Assembly (NCBI GenBank): GCA_964498255.1
Contig: CAZCGW010000008.1
Coordinates: 1 to 64,000 of the forward strand
Reading direction: 5' to 3'
Source: Fluviibacter sp964498255
GTDB taxonomy: Bacteria > Pseudomonadota > Gammaproteobacteria > Burkholderiales > Rhodocyclaceae
Length of the DNA stretch: 64,000 nt
Shown here: piece after piece, positions 25,811 to 34,439 of the stretch
How the letters are laid out: every line of letters begins with the position of its first letter
Position numbering within the stretch: position 1 is the first letter of the stretch
The notes under the pieces: model-generated
Told to the model about the DNA's origin: nothing
The model's database searches: none
Seen by the model: the letters and a program-made list of their open reading frames with translations, nothing else
Position numbers and translations under genes: made by a program

Positions 25811-27184
25811 GATTCGCGGCTGCTCGGCTGGGAATCTTAGCGTAAAGGTCGTATAACCATTTCTTGACTCGACTGCTACGTGACCACCGTGCGCGGACAT
25901 GATAGCCCGAGTAATCGCGAGACCCAGACCAAGCCCATCATGCTCTTCATGGCTTCGAGCAGCATTAGCACGGTAAAAACGATCAAAGATATGGCTCAAA
26001 TGCTCTTCAGAGATATCCTGACCACGGTTTCTCACTGAGACGTCAATCCATGAGTGGCTAGTTTCAATTGAAGTCTCTATCACTGAGTCCGGTGCGCCAT
26101 AACGAATCGCATTTGAGACCAGATTACTCAATGCCCGCCTCAACATGGATCGGTCACACTCAAGCATTGCATTCCCCGTGCTCTTCAACGCTATTCCCTT
26201 AGAGTCAGCCAAGGCTTCAAAATACTCTTGAATTTGCCCAACCTGTTCGGCAAGATCCACGCGTTCTACAGAGGGCAATATGCTCCCATTCTCTGCCTTT
26301 GCCAGGAAGAGCATTTCTGAAATCATTCGTGACAGTCGCTCACACTCCTCAGAGCTTGATGCCAAAACGTCACGATAGGCTTCTGCATCGCGGTTTTGCG
26401 CCAAAACCACCTGGATCTGCGTCAACAAATTGCTTACAGGGGTACGCATCTCGTGTGCCAGATCAGAAGAAAAAGCTACTAGCCTTTTAAAGGACTCCTC
26501 AAGACGACTCATCATGTTGTTTAATTCAGCAACGAGAGGGACGAGCTCCTCAGGAACCTGCTCTACTGGAATGACTTTATTCAGATTAGATAGTGTGACA
26601 GAAGCAGCGCGGTCTTTAATCATCTTCAGCGGTGCCAGACCTTTGCGAACTGCAAACCAGCTCAAACCCCAGGTAATCAGAAATATTAGAGACAAGACGC
26701 CAAGCAAGCGCTTTCCGAAACTGTCTAGAAATTCTTCATGATGACCTGTTGAAACAGAGACGATTACATCGAATTGCTCGCCATCCAGCAACATTGAGCG
26801 AAAGTGATTCGTCCCAGTGTGCCATTCAACGCTATTGGCGTGATCTTGACCGATCATCTCTCGAATCGTAGCTTCGGGAATCGCCCTCGCCTCGTTACGA
26901 TATAAAACTTCACCTCGTTTAGCAATAATCTCAAAATCAATGTCATGGCGGGACATCGTATGATCCAACCGGTCTTTTACTGCAGGTGTAATCGGATAAT
27001 TACCTCTATGCTCTAGAATTTCTCTGATTTCTTCAGCATGGTTTTTTAACACCCCTTGATCCTGTTCGACAAAGTGCGAGCGCATGGCACCAAATATATA
27101 AAAGCCAAGCGCCGCTAACACACAGGTCAAAATCAGGCCGAACAACAATGTCAGCCGGGATGTCAGTGATAGCGTTTTTTTCAT
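25808..27184 (-). CDS. cusS: Heavy-metal sensor histidine kinase (CusS/CopS-like)
   Basis: Inner-membrane kinase sensing periplasmic copper or silver. The 458 residues contain two membrane helices (about 10-32 and 160-182) flanking a periplasmic sensor domain, a HAMP region, the phosphorylated His in DLAHEMRTPVSN (about residue 240), N box NLVSNAIRYG and G boxes GLGLGLAITRAI. The start overlaps the end of the response-regulator gene by 4 bases (ATGA), so the two are coupled. The choice of copper as signal comes from gene context. Confidence 0.9.
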   Translation of the reverse strand: MKKTLSLTSRLTLLFGLILTCVLAALGFYIFGAMRSHFVEQDQGVLKNHAEEIREILEHRGNYPITPAVKDRLDHTMSRHDIDFEIIAKRGEVLYRNEARAIPEATIREMIGQDHANSVEWHTGTNHFRSMLLDGEQFDVIVSVSTGHHEEFLDSFGKRLLGVLSLIFLITWGLSWFAVRKGLAPLKMIKDRAASVTLSNLNKVIPVEQVPEELVPLVAELNNMMSRLEESFKRLVAFSSDLAHEMRTPVSNLLTQIQVVLAQNRDAEAYRDVLASSSEECERLSRMISEMLFLAKAENGSILPSVERVDLAEQVGQIQEYFEALADSKGIALKSTGNAMLECDRSMLRRALSNLVSNAIRYGAPDSVIETSIETSHSWIDVSVRNRGQDISEEHLSHIFDRFYRANAARSHEEHDGLGLGLAITRAIMSAHGGHVAVESRNGYTTFTLRFPAEQPRI

Positions 27185-27864
27185 GCCGAGAGGGGCTCTT
27201 CAAGAACATAGCCCATGCCACGAACAGTCTTGATGAGTTTGGTTGGAAACGGGTCATCAACCTTGTTACGCAAACGTCTCATGGCGACTTCGATCACATT
27301 AGTATCGCTGTCAAAGTTCATATCCCACACTTGAGATGCAATGAGGGATCGAGACAACACCTCCCCTTTGCGCCGCATAAGTAGTTCCAGCAATGAAAAT
27401 TCCTTAGCAGTTAACTCTATTTTTTGACCACCCCGTTGTGCGCGCCTACGCAGCATATCCAACTCCAGATCTGAAATCTGTAGGAAGGTCACTTCAGAAT
27501 TTGACTTGCCTCTACGAAGAATCGTCCGGACTCTAGCTAGCAACTCCGAGAATGCGAAAGGTTTGACCAGGTAATCGTCCGCGCCCAATTCAAGACCTTT
27601 GACGCGATCCCCCACCTCGTCACGCGCTGTAAGGAATAGTACGGGCGTCTCTTTGTCTGCCTTGCGGAGCATTTCCAGAACTTGCCAGCCATTCAGCTTG
27701 GGTAGCATGACATCCAGAATCATAAGGTCGTAGTCTTCACTAATTGCCTGATGCAAGCCATCAGCGCCATCTCTGGTCAGGTCGACTGTAAACCCGGCCT
27801 CGGTTAACCCCTGCCGTAGATAGTCGCCAGTTTTAAGTTCATCTTCGACAATCAGAATTTTCAC
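27181..27864 (-). CDS. cusR: Copper-responsive OmpR-family response regulator (CusR/CopR-like)
   Basis: The 227 residues form a receiver domain with phospho-acceptor Asp in DLMILDVMLPKLNG (D51), Thr/Lys in FLTARD and DDYLVKPFAF, and a C-terminal winged helix (about 130-225, LSRSLIASQVWDMNFD then TNVIEVAMRRLRNKVDD). This is the usual length for the CusR/CopR group. Its gene precedes the kinase gene and is divergent from copA. It probably binds the palindromes at 27917 and 25795 to activate both operons. Confidence 0.92.
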   Translation of the reverse strand: MKILIVEDELKTGDYLRQGLTEAGFTVDLTRDGADGLHQAISEDYDLMILDVMLPKLNGWQVLEMLRKADKETPVLFLTARDEVGDRVKGLELGADDYLVKPFAFSELLARVRTILRRGKSNSEVTFLQISDLELDMLRRRAQRGGQKIELTAKEFSLLELLMRRKGEVLSRSLIASQVWDMNFDSDTNVIEVAMRRLRNKVDDPFPTKLIKTVRGMGYVLEEPLSA

Positions 27865-27916
27865 GCTAAACCCCTAATTTTCTGTAGTTTGCCACGGCTA
27901 AAGCACCCCAGGCCAA

Positions 27917-27934
27917 GATTACAAATATGTAATC
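27917..27934. promoter_or_regulatory. Candidate CopR/CusR box between cusR and copA
   Basis: GATTACAAATATGTAATC is a perfect 7+7 palindrome (GATTACA/TGTAATC) with a 4-base centre. It lies in the 146-base divergent region, 52 bases before the cusR start and about 77 before the copA start, so it could serve both directions. Confidence 0.6.
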
Positions 27935-28010
27935 TAAGCATCAGCATCAGGACAGATTCGTGCGTGCACAATGAGATCTAAATAATTTCAGTCTATTACA
28001 GGCAATTTTT

Positions 28011-29867
28011 ATGCGACAACCCACGCCATTTTTAGCCAAAGATTTGATTAGCCGCCGCAGATTTGTGCAGGGGTTGGTCTCAGGGGGTGTTCTGGCAACG
28101 CTATCCCCGCTCGCGAGTGCCATGTCCGGCATGTTTGGGAATGTAAGCCAAACATCCACTACTGGAATTGCGCCGGTGCTGACTGGTACCGAGTTTCATC
28201 TGACCATATCAGAAGCCATGGTCAATTTTACTGGGTCTCCACGCATAGCGACGGTCATTAATGGCATGATCCCAGCACCTACCCTCCAGTTCCGGGAAGG
28301 CGATGAGGTGACGATTCATGTCAAGAACGATCTTTCGGAAGACACCTCCATACATTGGCATGGGATTATTCTTCCATACCAGATGGATGGCGTTCCTGGC
28401 ATCAGTTTCCGAGGCATCCCTCCCGGGGAGACATTCACCTATAAATTCAAACTCGAACAGACTGGAACCTACTGGTATCACTCGCATTCGGGAATGCAAG
28501 AGCAAACCGGCATGTACGGTGCGATTAAAGTTGTTCCCAGAAATGGCGAGCGGATTAAAGCCCAGCGCGATTATGTGGTGCAGCTCTCCGATTGGACTGA
28601 TGAAGATCCAATGCGGATATACGCCAAGTTAAAGTCTGAGAGCGGCTATTACAACTACAACAAACCAACCGTTATCGACTTTTTCCGTGATGTGGCTAAC
28701 GATGGTCTGAAATCAGCCTATGAGAAGCGAGCCATGTGGAACGAAATGCGCATGAGCCCAACCGATTTAGCCGATCTTTCTGCTGAAACCCTTACCTATC
28801 TGATGAACGGCACAACCCCGGCAGGCAACTGGACGGGATTGTTTACACCTGGTGAACGTGTTCGTTTGCGTTTTATCAATGGTGCAGGAAATACCTTTTA
28901 CGATGTGCGTATACCCGGCCTGAAACTCACCGTGGTGCAAACTGATGGCGTTGACGTCCACCCCGTTACGGTAGACGAGTTCAGGTTTGGCCCCGGTGAA
29001 ACCTACGATGTAATCGTTACACCCAAGGATGACGCATACACAATATTCGCTCAAACCATGGATCGAACTGGTTATGCACGGGGCACACTCGCCACTCAAA
29101 ATGGATTACAAGCCCCGGTGCCGGAACTGGATAAAATCCAGTGGCTATCGATAGGCGATATGATGGGCTCAATGAGTCATGAGGGTCATGGCGCCCCTCA
29201 AGCAAGAGCTAGTGGGCATGCTGGTCACGGTTCCATGCAAATGGATCACTCAACGCATGGCCAGATGAATCACGGTGCTATGGATCATTCCATGCATGGC
29301 GGCATGGTTCATGCTGAACACACAAACCCGCTGGCAAAACCTTCCACCACTGTTAGGCATGCGCGAACCGAGTATGGCGTCTCGACCGATATGCGCGTCG
29401 ATATGCCGCGAACCAACCTAGATGATCCGGGTGTAGGGCTCAGAGGCAATGGTCGCAAAGTATTAACACTTGCAGACCTAAAAACGATTGGTGGGCCGCT
29501 CGATAAACGTCTGCCAAGCCGTGAACTGGAGTTTCATCTCACAGGAAACATGGAGCGTTACATGTGGTCAATGGATGGTGTTTCTTTCGGAGACAGCACG
29601 CCGGTCAGCTTGAAATATGGTGAACGCGTTCGTGTCATTCTTCATAACGACACCATGATGACCCACCCGATGCACATGCATGGCCTATGGAGTGAACTTG
29701 AAACGCCAGATGGTGCATTTCAGGTCAGAAAACATACCATTGCTGTTCAACCAGCGCAAAGAATCAGTTATCTAGTAACAGCAGACGCTTTAGGTCGTTG
29801 GGCTTGGCATTGCCACTTGGCGATGCACATGGATGGTGGCATGTTCCGTGAGGTGGTCGTATCATGA
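28011..29867 (+). CDS. copA: Periplasmic multicopper oxidase CopA/PcoA
   Basis: Oxidises Cu+ to the less toxic Cu2+ in the periplasm. The 618 residues start with a Tat signal (SRRRFVQGLVSGGVLATL) and carry cupredoxin domains with copper ligands: HWHG in TSIHWHGIILPYQ, YWYHSHSGMQ, HPMHMHGLW, and the T1/T3 motif WAWHCHLAMHMDGGM. Between domains 2 and 3 is a Met/His-rich loop (residues ~385-440, such as MQMDHSTHGQMNHGAMDHSM) typical of PcoA. It is the first gene of the rightward copper operon; the copB start overlaps its stop by 4 bases. Confidence 0.96.
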   Translation: MRQPTPFLAKDLISRRRFVQGLVSGGVLATLSPLASAMSGMFGNVSQTSTTGIAPVLTGTEFHLTISEAMVNFTGSPRIATVINGMIPAPTLQFREGDEVTIHVKNDLSEDTSIHWHGIILPYQMDGVPGISFRGIPPGETFTYKFKLEQTGTYWYHSHSGMQEQTGMYGAIKVVPRNGERIKAQRDYVVQLSDWTDEDPMRIYAKLKSESGYYNYNKPTVIDFFRDVANDGLKSAYEKRAMWNEMRMSPTDLADLSAETLTYLMNGTTPAGNWTGLFTPGERVRLRFINGAGNTFYDVRIPGLKLTVVQTDGVDVHPVTVDEFRFGPGETYDVIVTPKDDAYTIFAQTMDRTGYARGTLATQNGLQAPVPELDKIQWLSIGDMMGSMSHEGHGAPQARASGHAGHGSMQMDHSTHGQMNHGAMDHSMHGGMVHAEHTNPLAKPSTTVRHARTEYGVSTDMRVDMPRTNLDDPGVGLRGNGRKVLTLADLKTIGGPLDKRLPSRELEFHLTGNMERYMWSMDGVSFGDSTPVSLKYGERVRVILHNDTMMTHPMHMHGLWSELETPDGAFQVRKHTIAVQPAQRISYLVTADALGRWAWHCHLAMHMDGGMFREVVVS

Positions 29868-30709
29868 AAAAGTACCAACTGATTTCAGTAGGCATTGCTG
29901 TCGGCGCTTTGATTTCGAGCGTTGCCTACGGGGCAAACACTGACATGGATCACAATACGATGTCTATGCAAGGCGGCAGCGCACCAGCTAACGCTCGTGA
30001 CCCTAATGCCTATTCCGGTGGATTTACGCTTGATAGCGGCCCCTATGCTCTACCCGGAGAGCGCGAACTGAAACTTGCCGATGAACAGAAGTTCGGTCGT
30101 ATCTGGATTGAACGTCTGGAACGCGGGTTCTCCAAAGAATCACCGTATACGGGCTTTGAAGGCCAGGCATGGTTTGGATCTGATATCAATCGCCTCTCCA
30201 TCAAAGCTGAAGGTGATTATTCTAATGGGGTATTCGATGAGACCCGCACCGAGGCACTTTGGGCACACGCAATCACACCGTACTGGGACACGCAGCTCGG
30301 TGTCCGTCAGGACATGGGGCTTGTTCCCAACACCACATGGCTGGCTTTCGGTATCCAAGGCTTAGCACCCTATTGGTTCCATCTTGATGCGGAAGGATAT
30401 GTATCTACCCAGGGTCGTACATCAGCCCGCGTGGAAGGCAGTTACGACATGTATCTGACTCAACGGATCGTCGCCCAGCCTCGTTTTGAAGTCTATGCCT
30501 ACGGTAAACAGGAAGATCCTTACTATGGGAGCGGCCTTAACTCCTCGAGCCTGGGTCTACGACTGCGTTATGAAGTAACCCGACAATTTGCACCATACAT
30601 TGGGGTTCAATGGATCAACACCTATGGTCAAACTAGAACCATGTCTTCACTTGACGGCATTTCCAGCCAGCAAACATCTTTTATCGCTGGCGTCCGTGTC
30701 TGGTATTGA
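29864..30709 (+). CDS. copB: Outer-membrane copper resistance protein CopB
   Basis: The 281-residue product has a signal peptide (LISVGIAVGALISSVAYG), a short Met/His/Asp-rich segment (NTDMDHNTMSMQGG) and a beta-barrel domain beginning LADEQKFGRIWIERLERGF, the characteristic CopB/PcoB start. It ends in TSFIAGVRVWY, with a terminal aromatic residue as in outer-membrane proteins. It works with CopA in sequestering or exporting copper. ATGA overlap with copA indicates coupling. The Met-rich segment is shorter than in Pseudomonas CopB. Confidence 0.93.
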   Translation: MKKYQLISVGIAVGALISSVAYGANTDMDHNTMSMQGGSAPANARDPNAYSGGFTLDSGPYALPGERELKLADEQKFGRIWIERLERGFSKESPYTGFEGQAWFGSDINRLSIKAEGDYSNGVFDETRTEALWAHAITPYWDTQLGVRQDMGLVPNTTWLAFGIQGLAPYWFHLDAEGYVSTQGRTSARVEGSYDMYLTQRIVAQPRFEVYAYGKQEDPYYGSGLNSSSLGLRLRYEVTRQFAPYIGVQWINTYGQTRTMSSLDGISSQQTSFIAGVRVWY

Positions 30710-30720
30710 AAGGTAATTAC

Positions 30721-31158
30721 GTGAAAACATCAAAACTTACTGCACTCGTGTTCTTTGGTCTAATCAGCATTTCGGCGTATAGCGAAACACTTCCTGTCGT
30801 CGATGTCTATGAAACCGCTTCATGTCCTTGCTGCAAGGACTGGGATGCGCATATGCGAAAGAACGGATTCAATGTGCAAGTACATATTGTTGACGATCCT
30901 TCGAAGTTTCGCGAAAAGCTAGGAATGCCGCATCGATACGGCTCCTGTCACACAGCAAAAATCGGCAGGTATACGATTGAGGGGCATGTGCCTGCCAGCG
31001 ACATCAAGCGATTACTCAAAGAACAACCAAATGCTGTTGGCTTATCTGTCCCCGGAATGGTTCAAGGCTCTCCAGGAATGGAAGGACCAAATCCTATGCC
31101 ATATGACACTCTTTTGGTTTTATCAAACGGAAAATCGCAGTCATTCCAAAAGCATTGA
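30721..31158 (+). CDS. DUF411 periplasmic metal-binding protein (CopG-like)
   Basis: The 145-residue protein has a signal peptide (LTALVFFGLISISAYS) and the DUF411 core, a thioredoxin-like fold with CPCC in YETASCPCCKDWDAHM and a second Cys in YGSCHTAKIG. CopG members bind copper redox clusters. I chose the GTG at 30721, preceded by AAAGG at 7 bases, over a TTG at 30706. It starts 11 bases after copB. Confidence 0.88.
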   Translation: MKTSKLTALVFFGLISISAYSETLPVVDVYETASCPCCKDWDAHMRKNGFNVQVHIVDDPSKFREKLGMPHRYGSCHTAKIGRYTIEGHVPASDIKRLLKEQPNAVGLSVPGMVQGSPGMEGPNPMPYDTLLVLSNGKSQSFQKH

Positions 31159-31169
31159 TTTGTAATGTT

Positions 31170-31316
31170 TCAGTTGTCAGGCTCGGATTCCTTTGCTACC
31201 TCAGCACCTAACCAATTAACGATACGTTCAACAGCCATCTCTGTTGCCTCTTCGAGGATGGACTCCTCCTGCAAAAACGTATCAAAGTTGCTTCCGATAT
31301 TTATATGAGTTGCCAT
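31170..31316 (-). CDS. Small antitoxin-like protein, probably truncated
   Basis: A 48-codon frame from ATG 31316 (with AGGAAGG upstream) to TGA 31170 encodes MATHINIGSNFDTFLQEESI and then LEEATEMAVERIVNW plus a short unrelated tail. The opening (IGSxFDxFLxEExILEExT) matches what I recall of the N-terminus of small antitoxins annotated as XRE or Fis-family regulators, which normally continue for 40-50 residues into a helix-turn-helix that is absent here. The toxin partner is not seen. It may be a remnant or a shortened functional protein. Confidence 0.6.
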   Translation of the reverse strand: MATHINIGSNFDTFLQEESILEEATEMAVERIVNWLGAEVAKESEPDN

Positions 31317-31433
31317 GGCCTTCCTATCTCCACTCTTTTGTATTGATAAAAAGAAGTGCTATCGATACCCTCTTATACTTTGCGCCAATCTGGGTTCCTC
31401 CACGCAGAACAGTTTTGTGCCGAAAAAAGATAA

Positions 31434-31460
31434 GAGTACTTGACCGTTAACCAAGTACTC
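31434..31460. repeat. 27-bp palindrome near tRNA-Arg, terminator or attachment-site relic
   Basis: GAGTACTTG - 9 bases - CAAGTACTC, perfect 9-bp arms. On the minus strand it is followed by TTATCTTTTTT, so it can act as a terminator. GAGTACTTGG also occurs in the anticodon arm of the tRNA-Arg 170 bases away, so an attachment-site origin is possible. Between 31317 and 31600 I see no other gene. Confidence 0.55.
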
Positions 31461-31570
31461 GATATGGCCTAAACCCATCAAAGTTCTTTACAGAAAGAGT
31501 TTCAAGAGATGCAAAAATGTACTCTTCCCCCAATAGAATGGGAAAAAATGCGCGAATGGGACAAATGAGA

Positions 31571-31594
31571 AAGGCCCCCATCGCTGGAGGCCTT
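31571..31594 (-). terminator. Terminator after tRNA-Arg
   Basis: AAGGCC...GGCCTT with further internal GG/CC pairing, 7 bases beyond the CCA end of the tRNA on the minus strand. The following tract is only partly T-rich. Confidence 0.6.
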
Positions 31595-31600
31595 ATAAAC

Positions 31601-31677
31601 TGGCGCGCTCGGAGAGATTCGAACTCCCTACCCCTTGGTTCGTAGCCAAGTACTCTATCCAGATGAGCTACGAGCGC
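31601..31677 (-). tRNA. tRNA-Arg (anticodon ACG)
   Basis: A 77-nt cloverleaf on the minus strand. The acceptor stem GCGCTCG pairs with CGAGCGC, followed by G and an encoded CCA. The D arm begins GCTC. The anticodon stem-loop is CTTGG-CTACGAA-CCAAG with anticodon ACG. The T arm is GGGAG-TTCGAAT-CTCTC-like. The ACG anticodon (A34 modified to inosine) reads CGN codons except CGG. Its 3' end faces the copper island. A matching promoter lies 12 bases upstream. Confidence 0.95.
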
Positions 31678-31689
31678 GTCGAGACCGAA

Positions 31690-31718
31690 ACTATACACAA
31701 AGCCGACCCCGAACACAA
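31690..31718 (-). promoter_or_regulatory. Sigma-70 promoter of tRNA-Arg
   Basis: On the minus strand TTGTGT (31718-31713), a 17-base spacer and TATAGT (31695-31690). The -10 ends 12 bases before the tRNA 5' end, as expected for a short leader. A separate plus-strand TATAAT at 31729-31734 may serve prfB but lacks a convincing -35. Confidence 0.65.
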
Positions 31719-31774
31719 GGGGGACGGCTATAATATCGGTCTAAGTTATATACCCTATTAAAAGAAGCCGCATC

Positions 31775-32879
31775 ATGGAAGCCGAACAGCTCAATAGCCT
31801 TGCCAACCACCTTGAAGATCTGGCCATGCGTGCCACCGGTCTGCGGAGGTATCTTTGACTACGATGCCAAGTCTGCGCGTCTAACCGAAGTTTCCCAGAT
31901 TCTTGAAGATCCCAATATCTGGAATGAAGCAAAGCGTGCCCAGGAGCTGGGCCGAGAACTGAAAAGCCTCGAAAGCGTGGTGCTCACGCTTAACAATATC
32001 GAGCAAAGTCTCAATGACACCGGCGATCTCTTCGAGATGGCCCGTGAAGAAAACGATGACGACACGCTGAATGCGGTAAGCGCGGACATCGATAGCATCG
32101 AGAAGCAAGTGGCGGCCATGGAATTCCGCCGCATGTTTAACAACCCACTCGATCCAAACCCCTGCTTTATTGAAATCCAGTCAGGCGCGGGCGGCACAGA
32201 AGCTCAGGACTGGGCCTCGATGCTGCTACGGATGTATATCCGTTACGGTGAGCGCAAGGGTTTTACCGTAGAAGTGCTGGAAGAGTCCGAGGGAGATGTA
32301 GCCGGTATTAAATCAGCGACGCTGCGTTATACCGGTGACTACTGCTACGGCATGCTACGTACCGAAACCGGTGTGCACCGCCTAGTTCGCAAATCACCGT
32401 TTGACTCGAATGCACGGCGACACACCTCATTTTGTAGCGTTTTCGTGTACCCAGAAGTTGATGATTCGATCGAGATCGACATCAACCCGGCCGATGTGCG
32501 CACCGACACCTACCGTGCTTCAGGCGCGGGCGGTCAACACATTAACAAGACCGACTCTGCCGTTCGTCTGACCCACATACCCACCAATATTGTGGTGCAG
32601 TGTCAGAACGACCGTTCACAACACCGCAACCGCGATGAAGCATGGAAGATGCTGCGCGCCCGTTTGTATGAATTCGAACTGCGCAAACGCCAGGCTGAAC
32701 AGCAGAAACTGGAAGATGCCAAGTCGGATATCGGCTGGGGTCACCAGATCCGATCCTACGTGCTGGATCAATCGCGCATCAAGGATTTACGGACAAACGT
32801 AGAAGTTGGCAACACCCAGGGCGTGCTAGATGGCGATCTGGATCAATTTATCGAAGAGAGCCTGAAGCAAGGCGTCTAA
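31775..32879 (+). CDS. prfB: Peptide chain release factor RF2 (programmed +1 frameshift)
   Basis: Recognises UGA and UAA stop codons and triggers peptide release. The 367-residue protein needs a +1 shift: codons 1-27 from ATG 31775 end at in-frame TGA 31856-31858, and synthesis continues in the +1 frame from GAC 31857. The second frame holds the RF2-specific SPF motif (RKSPFDSNARRHTS) and GGQ at residues 252-254 (GAGGQHINK). Annotation software would report only the downstream part starting inside the gene. lysS follows after 45 bases. Confidence 0.96.
31845..31859 (+). other. prfB programmed +1 frameshift site
   Basis: GGAGG-TAT-CTT-TGA-C: an internal Shine-Dalgarno-like GGAGG three bases before CTT, then the slippery CTT TGA C. 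This is the classical RF2 autoregulatory site: low RF2 slows UGA reading and favours slip from CUU to UUU. Confidence 0.95.
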
Positions 32880-32924
32880 GCAGGTCTGACAAAGACAAAG
32901 AGACGGACAAACGGGAAAACGACC

Positions 32925-34439
32925 ATGACTAATCAGAACAACGGCACCATCGCCGCAGTGCACGACGAAAACCAGCTGATTACCGAGCGCCGCGAAAAAC
33001 TGCGCGCCTGGCGCGAAACGGGAGCCGCTTACCCGAATGATTTCCAGCGTGAAAACGTTGCGGGCAAACTGCTAGAACACTTTGGTGAAAAGACCGCCGA
33101 AGAACTGGAGGCCATACCAATCTCGGTGAGCGTGGCTGGCCGCATCATGCTCAAACGCGTGATGGGCAAGGCCTCCTTCCTGACCATTCAGGATGTATCG
33201 GGTCGCATTCAACTCCACGTTACCCGCGACAAGGTCGGCGAAGCTGTTTATGACGGCTTCAAGAAGTGGGATCTGGGTGATCTGATTGGTTGTACAGGCA
33301 CCCTCTTTATCACCAAGACGGGTGAACTGACCATTGCCTGCGACAGTATTCGTTTGCTGAGCAAGTGCCTGCGTCCACTGCCAGAAAAGTTCCACGGCCT
33401 GACAGATATTGAACAACGTTATCGCCAGCGTTATCTGGATCTGATCGTTAACCAGGAATCTCGTGCAACCTTTGTGGCACGTAGCCGCCTGGTGCAATCC
33501 ATTCGTTCCTATATGGTGCACGATGGCTTCCTGGAAGTAGAAACGCCGATGATGCACCCGATTCCGGGTGGGGCTTCGGCAAAGCCATTTACCACGCACC
33601 ACAATGCGCTGGATATGCCGCTCTTCCTGCGTATTGCGCCGGAACTGTATCTGAAGCGTCTGGTCGTTGGCGGTTTTGAAAAAGTCTTCGAGATCAATCG
33701 CAACTTCCGCAACGAAGGCCTGAGCCCACGTCATAATCCCGAGTTCACGATGATGGAGTTCTATGAGGCTTATGCAGACTACAAGAGCCTGATGAACTTT
33801 ACCGAAGGCCTCATCCGACACGCTGCCCGTGAAGCGCTGGGCAAAGAAACCTTTAGCTACCAGGGTCGTGAGCTGGATCTTTCCAAGCCATTCCACCGCC
33901 TGACGATTGTGCAAGCTGTAATGAAGCACAACCCGCAATACACCGAAGCCCAGCTGACCGATATATCCTGGCTGAAGGAACAACTGGCTGCGCGCAAGGT
34001 TGAACTGCATGCGCACGCTGGTTTGGGTAGTCTGCAATTGGCGTTCTTTGATGAAACCACCGAAGACAAACTGTGGGAACCAACGTTCATCATCGATTAC
34101 CCGGCTGAAGTTTCGCCGCTGGCCCGTCGTAGCGACACCAACCCGGATATTGCCGAACGCTTCGAACTCTTTATCGTTGGCCGTGAAATCGCCAATGGCT
34201 TCTCGGAGCTAAACGATCCGGAAGACCAAGCTGAACGCTTCCTGGCACAAGTTGCTGCCAAAGAAGCCGGTGACGAAGAAGCCATGTTCTACGATGCAGA
34301 TTACATCCAGGCGCTTGAATTTGGCCTACCACCTACCGGTGGTTGCGGTATCGGTATTGATCGTCTGATTATGCTGGTGACCGATTCGCCAGCAATTCGT
34401 GATGTGATTCTATTTCCACAGATGCGCGCACAAGACTAA
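32925..34439 (+). CDS. lysS: Lysyl-tRNA synthetase, class II
   Basis: The 504 residues show an N-terminal OB-fold anticodon-binding domain (about 60-150, VAGRIMLKRVMGKASFLTIQ) and a class II core with motif 2 in FEINRNFRNEGLSPRHNPEF and motif 3 in GCGIGIDRLIMLVTD. Specific for Lys rather than Asp/Asn by the TMMEFYEAYADY segment. Length matches E. coli LysS (505). The prfB-lysS order is conserved in many proteobacteria. mnmC begins on the next base after the stop codon. Confidence 0.97.
   Translation: MTNQNNGTIAAVHDENQLITERREKLRAWRETGAAYPNDFQRENVAGKLLEHFGEKTAEELEAIPISVSVAGRIMLKRVMGKASFLTIQDVSGRIQLHVTRDKVGEAVYDGFKKWDLGDLIGCTGTLFITKTGELTIACDSIRLLSKCLRPLPEKFHGLTDIEQRYRQRYLDLIVNQESRATFVARSRLVQSIRSYMVHDGFLEVETPMMHPIPGGASAKPFTTHHNALDMPLFLRIAPELYLKRLVVGGFEKVFEINRNFRNEGLSPRHNPEFTMMEFYEAYADYKSLMNFTEGLIRHAAREALGKETFSYQGRELDLSKPFHRLTIVQAVMKHNPQYTEAQLTDISWLKEQLAARKVELHAHAGLGSLQLAFFDETTEDKLWEPTFIIDYPAEVSPLARRSDTNPDIAERFELFIVGREIANGFSELNDPEDQAERFLAQVAAKEAGDEEAMFYDADYIQALEFGLPPTGGCGIGIDRLIMLVTDSPAIRDVILFPQMRAQD

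Larger units (their letters stand above)
18438..31600. mobile_element. Probable degenerate genomic island carrying copper resistance, abutting tRNA-Arg
   Basis: Signs: location between core genes; contact with the 3' end of tRNA-Arg(ACG) on the right; an IS3-family fragment and a truncated replication-type gene at the left; a truncated antitoxin-like gene at the right; a complete copper-resistance cargo; and visibly more AT-rich sequence than the flanks. No integrase and no exact direct repeat of the tRNA end were found, so boundaries are approximate and mobility is probably lost. Confidence 0.5.

Noticed and set aside
30706..30720. TTG start for the DUF411 gene overlapping copB
   Set aside because: The GTG at 30721 has a ribosome binding site (AAAGG) at good spacing and gives a normal signal peptide.
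31447..31716. Minus-strand open frame of 89 codons across the tRNA
   Set aside because: It reads through the tRNA-Arg gene and its leader; a product is implausible.
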